Assembly (NCBI GenBank): GCA_020403425.1
Contig: JADBXR010000009.1
Span: forward strand, 184,970 to 248,969
Direction of reading: 5' to 3'
Source of the DNA: Chitinophagaceae bacterium
GTDB taxonomy: Bacteria > Bacteroidota > Bacteroidia > Chitinophagales > Chitinophagaceae
DNA: 64,000 nt
Made by a program: the position numbers and the translations under genes. This document shows positions 50,782 through 62,700 of this stretch, one piece after another; position 1 is the first letter of the stretch, and every line of letters starts with the position of its first letter. The notes beneath the pieces are model-generated. The model worked only from the letters and a program-made list of their open reading frames with translations. It did no database searches and was not told the origin of the DNA.

Positions 50782-53700
50782 CTAGCGTTTCAACACTACA
50801 TATCCTTTGAAGCGATCCAGTTTGCCGGTCAGTTTATCGGTTGCGGTTACGATATAATAATAGGTTCCGTCCGCCAGTTCGGTTCCGAACAGGGAGGACT
50901 GGTTACCTCTTCCATCCCATTCGTTCCGGTAATCATTGGCACGGTAAACCAGGTTACCCCATCTGTTATAGATCTCCAGACTGATCTGGGTGGTATATGG
51001 TCTGATGATCACATAAGTATCATTCTTGCCATCCCTGTTCGGTGAGAACGCATCGGGTATGAAGATCTTCACTTCCGGGATCAGGAACCGGGTAGGCTGC
51101 GGATCTTCCGGTGCACCACCGGTTGAAGACGGATCAGTCGATATGATCTGGGTAGAAGCGATCGTGAACTTGCCATAAGGCGATACCGCGGTCAGGTAAG
51201 CCGTATTGTTCAGCGCACCTGCAAATCCGCCTGGGTATACCTTGATCAGGAGACTGATCGAATCACGCTGCAGTCCTGCCAACTGGCTCTTATCAGACAG
51301 CATCTCGATCTTCGACAATCCATCATAGAAAGGATTCACCACCAGTTTTCCGGAAGCGGTCAGAGACAATACCTGCAGCTTCTCCGAGAATGGAAATACT
51401 TTGGTCAGGTCATCCTTCACCAGCAGGCTATCCAGCAGTTCCGGCCTCAGGTTGAACAAGCGGAAAGTGAACCCGATGATGAACGAACCATCTGCCTGCA
51501 ACTCTGCCTGTTTGGACATTACTTTTTCCAGCCTGCTCACAGCAAGTGGGTTCAGCATGGTCACTTGTACCGGTATCCGTTTGCTTTCCAATCCATTGAC
51601 CACCTGACTTGCATAGTACACTGTGCTGCCAGCTACAGCAGGTAATCCTGGTGCGCTGACGCTATTTGGCGCATTGAGTGACAAGTAGTACTTGAGGGCC
51701 GCACCAGGAATCGTAGCGCTAACCTGGACACTGATGTTAGCAGGATTAGAGACCGATCCGATGATATAGGTTGCATTACGCACTACCGGCGGAGCTGGTA
51801 ATACCGTAACGGCATCCGAGCTGGCCTGACAACCATTCTGGTCGGTAACAGTAACAAAATAGTTACCCGCTGTTTTCACTACCACAGCCTGGGTATTGGC
51901 ACCGTTTGACCACTGATAAGCCATACCATCAGAAGCAACCACCAGTACACTATCATTGCCAGAGAGATACAGGGAGCCATTGGTATTGATCACTGGCTTC
52001 ACCACCGTATTGATCTGGATATACACCGGTTCACTGTACTTCATCTGGTTTCCGGAAATGACCCTTCTGCGCAAGTAGATACTTGTGGTAACCGAATCTG
52101 TTATATAATTATTCTCTGTAGCGCCTGCAATGTTCGCATAACTGATATTATCAGCGGATCTCTGCCATTGGAAACTATAAGACTCATCACCACCCGATGG
52201 TGCAGTTAACTCTGCCACAACTACATTGGCGGTAGGCCCGCAGAAACCATTCGTTTCTCTGCGGTTGCGAATTGCCACTTTACCACTCTCCAGTACCGGT
52301 ATCGTTTTATTGATCACGATATAACTGATCAACTTCTCATCAGACAGACCATCACCATTCGGATCCGGATTGGTTCCATCGGTAGACAGGTCTGACACGG
52401 CTGACTGGGTTTCTGCGGAGAAGCCACTTGCTTTTGCCTGCAGTTTATAGATCGAACTATAGGAATTCGGCTTGATATTGATCAGCATCTTCACCTCACC
52501 CTGCCTGTCGAATGGCAATGTGCTTACAGAAGATAGCAGGTTGGTATCAATTCGGCCATCATAAGCCGGGTTGACCACAAGGCTTCCGGTAGGTGTAGAC
52601 ACGCTCAGCACTTTGAACACATCAGGTGCAGCGATCGAACGCAGCAGATTCTGGTACAACGCTACAGAACGCAGGTTCACGTTACCGTAGTTACCAACCA
52701 CATAAGAGAGTTCCACGTTATAACTGCTATCCGCCTGCATCACCGGTGTTCCTGTTTTCAAGGCCAGACCGATAGAGGGATCCGGAAGTATTGAAATGAC
52801 CGTAGGTAATGGTTCTCCTTTTCCGGTCAGCTCAGGATGCACGGCCTGTCTTTCGTTATCGTTGGAGATGCTGTTGGCCAATGCGGTACCGTTCGGCGTA
52901 GTACCGGTACCCACAGCAGCTACCTGCATCACAAATGGTTTTTTATAACCGTTCGGTTTGATGCTCACATACAGGAAGATCCTGGCATCCTGCCCGATAT
53001 TCAGACGGGACAAGGTACCGAAGAAATAAGGAGCGGCCGGAGCAGCTGCCAGCTGCGGATCCTGCAAGCCCGGAGCTTCTGCAGGCACCGGTGTGGGTTC
53101 TGGCAATTCGGCTGAGAGGTAAGTGACCGGTGTGGCCATTTCCACTGAACCTGTCAGTCCCTCTTCAGCTAATCCGGTGTAGACCGGTATGGCAACAGGA
53201 ACCGTTGTCATGGCCATCACTTCCGCAGTCCTTGGCCTTAACTCCGGATACGGATTGTCAAAGATCCGTTTACCGGGCATCTGGGTCCAGGCAAAAAGAT
53301 TGAAGTTATTTTTACCATCGAAATTCGGATTCTGGTTGACCGTGTTTCCGTTATACGACACGCTATCCAATACAAACTCTACCGGGGTCGGGAACACATC
53401 AGCCAGGTTGGCACTCACCTGCACACTCTGAAGGTCCACATCGCCAGTATTGGTTACATCAATTTTCAGACGGGTAGCGTACGTACTGTCTTTCACCAAT
53501 ACGGGCTGATCAGAAGTGAGCGTTACAAGGATCTTGGGGTCAAGCACCTGGATCGTTGCCGTATCCCGAATGAAATCATTGTTCCTGCGACCATTGTCTG
53601 CACCAATGATGGATACCAGTTTATATCCGGTCGTAGCGGCGATGTTGGCCACAGCGATCGGTACATTGCTGACTACATTGGTAAGTGTATCATTCTGTGC

Positions 53701-56700
53701 ACGGTTAGCTGCTTTGTAAATAACAGTGTAAGGGGCCACACCCTGTGTAATATTGAATGTCAGGTATGGCGTTTCTGTAGCAAAAATTGGGCCGTTACCA
53801 GAGATCGAACCCTGTGGTCCGCTGAAGACGATGGTAGCGGTCTGCTTGAATTTGGTATTACCAACACTCGCACATACCACGATCGTATCTGCATAGGATC
53901 TCACTTTGGCTGAATAGCTGCCATTGTTATTGTCTGTAACCGAACCGATCACTGTACCTGTGGTACCACAGAACGATATCTGAGGTGCGCTGCAGGTGAT
54001 CGCATTACCGGCAACATCGATCAGTTGCAGGGTAACGGTGCTCGTATTCAGGTTATCACCTGTTGCGGTAGGCGGATTGGCGACAAGCGTAGATTTGGCC
54101 AGGTCAATGACCGACACGTTCATGTTCACACCGGTTCCGGCACAGGCACCATTGTATGGTAACACAGTGATCACACCATTGTTGGCAGACGGCGTTACCT
54201 GTATACTGTTGGTAACGGAACTGCCCGTCCAGCCATTTGGCAGGGTCCATACATAGCGAGTTGCGTTGGTGGCCGGATTTACCGAATAGGTCTTAACGGA
54301 ATCTGCGAGAACAGCACAATCCCCTATTATACCGCCGCTGATCACAGGTGCAGGCAGAATCGTGATATTTACGATATTCGAATACACAGACGAATCATTC
54401 GTTGTATACGCCATCCTCCGGTAATAAATATTTTTAGTATGTGCAACCAATGTCAGACCCGCTGAGTTAGCGCCGGTTATATCTGTGAACTGGATACTGT
54501 CAAGGCTCTGCTGCCACTGATACCGGATCGTTCCGGCACCACCGGAAGCATCCGCAACAGAGGTCAATACATCTGGAACAACGCCCGAACAGATGGTCTG
54601 GCTGCTGGCGATAGCTCCTGCTAACAGCGGAAGTTGCTGACCACTCACTGTTAAAGTACCCGGAGCATATACAATGTTGTAATTGCTCAGTGAAGTACCG
54701 GTAGCACCGGAAGCAGTGATGCTGTATACACCTGCCACTGCAGTAGCGGAGGTACCTGGACTGCTAAGTACCACACTGCTGATGACATCTCCATTCACCA
54801 ACCCATTTGCCGTATAGGCGGCAAGGGTGACCAGTTGGCCGTAATTCTTCGCGGCATCAGAAGCAATGATGGTCAACAAGGCTTTCTGTACGGTCAGTGA
54901 ACCTGCCTGGTAAACAATGATGTAATTATCAGCATTGAAATTACCTGATGCTGATGAAGCAGTGAGGCTATACACACCGGCAGGAGCAGTAGCAACAGCT
55001 CCATTGCTGGAGAGGGTCACTGAACTGATGGTATCACCGTTGGCCATTCCGGTCACACTGAACGATGAAGAAGGCAGTGTAAGGGTTTCGCCATATTTCT
55101 TACTAAGATCGGTAGCTGTGATGGTAATTGTGGCAGCCTGTACGGTAAGCGTACCGGGCACATAACGGATGTTATAATTAGCTGCAGTAAAATTACCGGT
55201 AGCTCCTGATACAGATATGGTATAGGCACCGGCAGATGCGGCAGATGGTGTTCCTAAGCTATTCAGCGTAACACTGCTGATGCTCTCTCCTGCCAACAAA
55301 CCGGTCACACTGAAGGCTGTTGCATCCAATGTTCCGTTAATACCGTATACTTTACGCTGATCATTGGCCGTAATGGTCAATGGAGCAGCAGTTACCGTTA
55401 AGATACCAGACACATAACTGATCGTATAGTTTGATACGGCAGCCCCGGTAGCGTTGGATGCTGTGATACTATAGGCTCCTGCAGCAGCTGTTGATAAGGT
55501 ACCCGGGCTACTCAAGGTAACATCATTGATGCTATCTCCTGACACCAGACCCGTTACACTGAAGGCAGAGCTGCCCAATGTGCCGTTGGTTCCATAGACT
55601 TTGCTCTGAGCATTGGCCGTAATGGTCAATGGTGCAGCCGTCACGGTCAAAGTACCGGACACATAATTGATCGTATAGTTAGCTACCGTAGTACCGGTCG
55701 CATTAGAAGCTGTAATACTATAAGTGCCCACTGTAGCCGTTGATACGGCACCCGGACTACTCAAGGTAACACTGCTGATGCTCTCCCCTGCTACCAGGCC
55801 GGTCACACTAAAGGCAGAACTGCCCAGCGTTCCAGTAGTACCATATACTTTGCTCTGAGCATCCGCTGTGATGGTCAATGGAGCGGCAGTCACCGTTAAA
55901 GTACCCGATACATAGTTGATCACATAATTGGAAAGGGTAATGCCCGTTGGATTCGATATGGTGATGCTATAGGTTCCAGCAGAAGCGTTAGATGGTGTTC
56001 CGGGACTGCTCAGGGTTACACTGCTAATGTTATCTCCTGCCACCAGACCGGTTGCACTGAAAGCAGTACTACCCAATGTTCCGGTAGCACCATATACTTT
56101 GCTCTGGTCATTGGCAGTGATGGTCAACGGAGCAGCAGTCACGGTCAAAGTACCGGATATATAACTGATCGTATAGTTAGATACAGTAGAACCGGTTGCG
56201 TTGGAGGCAGTGATGCTATAGGTTCCCATGGCTGCCGTTGAAACGGCACCAGGGCTGCTCAAAGTGACACTGCTGATACTCTCACCAGCGGCCAATCCGG
56301 TCACACTGAAGGCACTGCTACCCAAGGTTCCGGTAGTACCATATACTTTATTCTGGTCATTTGCCGTAATGGTCAATGGAGCAGAAGTCACGGTCAAAGT
56401 ACCGGATACATAATTGATCGCATAGTTAGCTATCGTAGAACCGGTCGCATTAGAGGCGGTGATACTATAAGCTCCCACAGCGGCAGTTGACAAAGTACCC
56501 AGGCTACTCAAAGTAACACTGCTGACACTCTCTCCAGCCATCAATCCAGTCACGCTGAAGGCAGAACTGCCTAATGTGCCGTTGGTTCCATAGACTTTGC
56601 TCTGGTCATTGGCCGTAATGGTCAATGGAGCAGCAGTCACGGTCAAAGTGCCGGTTACATAATTGATGGTATAGTTAGATATGGTAGCGCCCGTTGCATT

Positions 56701-59700
56701 AGAGGCTGTGATACTATAAGTTCCCACTGAAGCCGTTGATACGGTTCCAGGACTGCTCAAGGTAACGCTACTGATACTCTCACCTGATGCCAATCCTGTC
56801 ACACTGAAGGCGGAACTACCCAATGTTCCGGTAGTACCATATACTTTGCTCTGAGCATCTGCCGTGATGGTCAACGGTGCAGCGGTTACGGTCAGTGTAC
56901 CAGTTACATAGCTGATGGTATAGTTAGACACCGTAGAACCCGTCGCACTAGAGGCTGTAATACTGTAGGTTCCCACAGCAGCTGTAGATACGGTACCAGG
57001 ACTATTTAAACTAACACTGCTGATACTCTCTCCCGCTGCCAATCCAGTCACACTAAAGGCAGAACTGCCCAATGTTCCGGTGCTACCATATACTTTACTC
57101 TGGTCATTCGCCGTAATGGTCAATGGAGCAGAAGTCACCGTTAAGGTTCCGGACACATACGTGATGGTATAGTTAGAAACAGTAGAACCAGTTGCATTAG
57201 AGGCTGTGATACTATACGTTCCTACTGCAGCCGTTGATACAGTACCGGCACTGCTCAAAGTGACGCTGTTGATATTTTCACCGGCCGCTAATCCGGTAAC
57301 ACTGAAGGCACTGCTGCTCAATGTTCCGGTGGTACCGTACACTTTGCTCTGGTCATTCGCTGTGATCGTTAACGGTGCAGCCGTCACGGTCAGCGTACCA
57401 GTCACATAACTGATCGCATAGTTAGACACCGTAGAACCAGTTGCATTAGAAGCTGTGATACTGTAGGTTCCCACGGCCGCCGTTGATAGGGTTCCAGGGC
57501 TGCTTAAAGTGACGCTGCTGATGCTCTCGCCGGCCACCAATCCGGTCACACTGAAGGCAGAGCTACCCAATGTTCCGGTGGTACCATATACTTTACTCTG
57601 AGCATCCGCTGTGATGGTCAACGGTGCTTCAGTCACGGTCAAAGTGCCGGTTACATAATTGATGGTATAGTTAGATACGGTAGCGCCCGTTGCATTAGAG
57701 GCTGTGATACTATAAGTTCCTACTGAAGCCGTTGATACGGTTCCAGGACTGCTCAAGGTAACACTGCTGATGCTCTCACCTGATGCCAAGCCAGTCACAC
57801 TGAAGGCAGCGCTGCCCAATGGGCCGGTGGTACCATATACTTTGCTCTGGTCATTGGCCGTAATGGTCAATGGAGCAGAAGTCACCGTTAAGGTTCCTGG
57901 CACATACGTGATGGTATAGTTAGATACGGTAGCACCCGTTGCATTAGAGGCTGTGATACTATAAGTTCCTACTGAAGCCGTTGATACGGTTCCAGGACTG
58001 CTTAAGGTAACACTGCTGATACTCTCGCCAGCGGCCAATCCAGTTACACTGAAAGCAGAGTTGCCCAATGTTCCGGTTATTCCATATACTTTGCTCTGGT
58101 CATTGGCCGTAATGGTCAATGGAGCAGAAGTCACCGTTAAGGTTCCGGATACATACGTGATGGTATAGTTAGAAACAGTGGAGCCCGTCGCATTCGAAGC
58201 AGTGATACTGTAGGTCCCCACAGCAGCCGTTGATACGGTACCAGGACTACTTAAAGTGACGCTGCTGATGCTCTCGCCTGATGCCAATCCGGTCACACTG
58301 AAGGCACTGCTGCCCAAGGTTCCGGTAGTACCGTATACTTTACTGTGATCATCTGCAGTGATCGTTAATGGTGCAGCGGTAACGGTCAAAGTTCCGGTTA
58401 TATAACTGATCGTATAGTTCGATACCGTTGATCCGGTCGCATTGGATGCTGTGATGCTGTAGGTGCCCACAGCTGCCGTGGCTACAGTACCTGGGCTGCT
58501 CAGGGTAACACTGCTGATGCTCTCGCCTGATGCCAAACCAGTCACACTGAAGGCACTGCTGCCCAAGGTTCCGGTAGTACCGTATACTTTGCTCTGATTA
58601 TCTGCAGTGATCGTTAACGGTGCAGCGGTAATGGTCAAAGTTCCGCTTACATAACTGACCGTATAGTTCGATACGGTTGATCCGGTCGCATTAGAGGCTG
58701 TGATACTATAAGTTCCTACAGCTGCCGTAGATACGGTACCAGGGCTACTTAAAGAGACGCTGCTGATGCTCTCGCCTGATGCCAATCCAGTCACACTGAA
58801 AGCAGAGCTGCCCAATGATCCGGTTGTTCCATATACTTTGCTCTGGTCATTCGCTGTGATGGTCAACGGCGCAGCGGTAACGGTCAGCGTACCAGTTATA
58901 TAGCTGATGGTATAGTTAGATACGGTAGATCCGGTCGCATTGGATGCTGTGATACTATAGATACCCACTGCAGCCGTAGCTACAGTACCCGGACTGCTTA
59001 AGGTAACACTACTAATGCTCTCGCCTGATGCCAATCCGGTCACACTGAAGGCACTGCTGCCCAAGGTTCCGGTAGTACCGTATACTTTGCTCTGATTATC
59101 CGCAGTGATCGTTAATGGTGCAGCGGTAACCGTCAAAGTTCCGCTTACATAACTGATCGTATAGTTCGATACCGTAGATCCGGTCGCATTAGAGGCTGTG
59201 ATACTATAAGTTCCTACAGCTGCCGTAGCTAAAGTACCTGGGCTGCTCAGGGTAACACTGCTGATGCTCTCGCCGGCCACCAATCCGGTTACACTGAAGG
59301 CAGCGCTGCCCAATGTTCCGGTGGTACCATACACTTTGCTCTGGTCATTGGCCGTAATGGTCAAAGGTGCAGCGGTAACGGTCAGCGTACCAGATACATA
59401 ACTGATCGCATAGTTAGACACGGTAGAACCAGTTGCGTTAGAAGCTGTGATACTGTATGTTCCTACTGAAGCCGTTGATACCGTTCCAGGACTACTCAAG
59501 GTAACACTGCTGATACTCTCGCCAGCGGCCAATCCGGTTACACTGAAAGCCGTACTACCCAGGTTACCCGTTACGCCATACACTTTGCTCTGGTCATCTG
59601 CTGTGATCGTCAATGGCGCAGCGGTAACGGTCAAAGTACCTGATATATAATTGATCGTATAGTTAGACACCGTAGAACCGATCGCATTAGCAGCTGTAAT

Positions 59701-62700
59701 GCTATAGGTGCCGACAGCGGCCGTTGACAAAGTACCCGGGCTACTCAAAGTAACACTACTGATGCTCTCTCCTGCTGCCAATCCGGTCACACTGAATGCC
59801 GTACTACCCAGGTTACCCGTTACGCCATACACTTTGCTCTGGTCATTGGCTGTAATGGTCAATGGTGCAGCCGTTACCGTTAAGGTTCCGGGCACATAAT
59901 TGACCACATAGTTCGATAGGGTACTACCGGTTGCATTGGATGCCGTGATACTATACGTACCCACTGCTGCTGTAGACAAAGTTCCAGGGCTACTCAGGGT
60001 AACACTGCTGATGTTCTCTCCTGCAACCAATCCGGTCACGCTGAAGGCACTGGCATCGAGTGTAGCATTTACGCCATATATTTTGCTCTGGTCATGAGCG
60101 GTGATGGTCAATGATGCAGTTGTGACTGTTAAGGTTGCAGGCACATACGTGATGGTGTAGTTAGTGGCAGTAAAGTTTCCGGTAGCCGCCGATCCGGTGA
60201 TGCTATAGGTACCCACTGATGCAGTTGCCACAGTTCCGGTACTGCTCAGCGATACGCTGTTGATGCTTTCACCTGCTGCCAATCCGGTCACTGTAAAGGC
60301 GGTGGTTCCCAGGCTACCCGTTACACCGTATAATTTGCTCTGGTCGTTGGCCGTAATGGTCAGCGGAGCCGCATTGATGGTCAGGAGGGCCGAAATGCTA
60401 CATCCATTACTGCTGGTATAGGTAATGGTAGACGTACCAATAGATACCATGGACACCACGCCGCCATCATTGATATTGGCTACCGAAGTATTGGCAGATA
60501 CCCATGGATTGACCGCTGCCGGTGACAGATCTCCCGACAATGTGATCGGTGTGCCATATGCCGCCGTCAGGGTTCCGGATATCACAGGCAAAGGTTTCAC
60601 CTGTAACAGGAAACTGTTATTCGTTACAAATTCCTCTTCACAGCCAGTTGACTGAAGCTGGATCGCGTTCACCATCAAACGTTTCCCATTATCTGAATAA
60701 GTAACAGGGATAGTGAAGCTGGCGTTTCCGGATGCATCTGAAGTTACGCTGACACCTGGCTGGTCACTACCTTCAATATCATACGTAATGGTCTGGCTGG
60801 CACTGGGTATCAGGCCGGTCAGTTGTATGGTAGCATTGGTACCAGAGCAGACTGAAGTGAACTGGCCTACGGTACCCAAAGTAGCGGTAGGGAATACTGT
60901 GGTCGTAACAGAGGCATCTGTAAGCGCCCTACATCCCGCCGCATTGGTATAATTTACGGTTACCCTTGGACTTCCTGCCTGTTCCCAGTTCAGGATCAGG
61001 GTAGAACTGAGTGAGCCTCCGCCCGCTATGGTAGTATGTTGTATACCTCCTAATACGGTCCATGTATAATTGGTCATGCCCGATTCGGTAGTGTAAGTCA
61101 CTTGTTTGGATTCATCACGGTCACCGTCTGCACAGATCTCTGAAATATTGGCGGTAAGGGTAATTACCGGCCTGCTGTTAACCGTAACAGCTGCCGTCCC
61201 TGTCAGTGCTACCGTACAAACGCTATTGGCAACAGATACCAATGAAATGCTTTGCGAGGCAACTGCACCTGTTACACTGATCTGGGCTGAACCCGCCACC
61301 AGGGTCACCTGCTGGTCAGCGCCGTCATTGATCTTGTAAGTTACGACCGATCCGGTAGTACCAGTTATGTTGAATATCGCGTTATCACCGGAACAAACAG
61401 AAGCATTCGCTGCTGTTACGGTAGCTGTTGGCAGCGGCGTAACCACTACATTCTTCGAAATGGTGGAAGAACATCCTCCCCCGCTCACGGTCAGTGTAAC
61501 GTCGAAGTTACCCGCACTGCTGTACTGATGGGTGGCATCTTTCGTAGTAGCGGTAGAACCATCTTTAAAGTCCCACAGGTAACTATCCGCTGTACCGCTG
61601 GTGGTATTGGTGAAGATGAAGGCATTCACACTGAGACATTGTTCCACCGCGTTGATGGTGAAGGATGGACTCAATAGCTGTCCGGAAGACACCACGGTAA
61701 CATCAATGGTACGGGGCACACTTGCTCCACAGGCATTATTGGCGGTAACAGTGATCGTTCCGGATCCTGCCACAGCAGACGCTACCACATTGATGGTATG
61801 GTCGGTGGAACTGCCTGTCCAGCCAGCCGGCAGCTGCCAGGTCCAGGAAGTCACATCTTTCCCGTTAACGCGCTCATCTATTACAGAATAGGTCTCACTG
61901 GCCTGCGCGCAAACCGTGATATCCCCAACGATCGCCGAAGGCTGATCGGGCACTTTATTCACAATAACAGAGGCAGTACTGCTTAAAGCCTCTGTACAAT
62001 CATTCAGTGATACAGACACCAATGTAATGGTTTGGGAAGCAACTGCACCCGTAACCGTAATGGTAGAGGATCCGCCCGTTAAAGTGGTGGTAGCTGTTCC
62101 GCTGATACCCGTCAGTTGATAGGTCACTACAGCACCAGCCGAACCAGTGATCACAAAACCAGCATTGGAACCCGAACAGATAGAGGCGGCCGATGCGGTT
62201 ACCGTTGCCGTAGGTGTCAGTTCAACGATCTTTGAAACCGTTTTTACAGGTGACCAACAACCATTATCTCCTCTGTATCGCAGGTATAATGTTTTGGTTC
62301 CGGTAGTAGGCCATTCCAGTGTGATCTCAGGGTTACTTGCTGTTATCGAACCAGACTTGAGAACATATCCTGTGCTGTTGGCCGGAGCCTCCCAATCGTA
62401 TGGATTAGGATAGGTAGAGGCCGGCATGGTATAGGTGATCGGTGTATTGGTACAAACTGTCTCCGTCAAAGGAGATACTGTAATCAGGCTGGTAGAAGGC
62501 AATGCTAATATCTCCAGGCTCCTGTTGGCCTCACAACCGTTGATATCGGTATAAGTGATGGTGACCGTACCGGCGCTGATCCCGGTTACCAGACCAGCAG
62601 ATACGACAGCAATATTTGTATTAGAGGATCTCCATGGATTGGAGGTAGCCGCAGTGCCACTGGCAGTGAAGTCGGTAGTAGTGGACATACAGATGGCCGT

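Noticed and set aside
54935..59899. Several plus-strand open frames of 60-76 codons inside the adhesin array
   Set aside because: They recur at the same phase of each repeat and are antisense shadows of the low-complexity coding strand.
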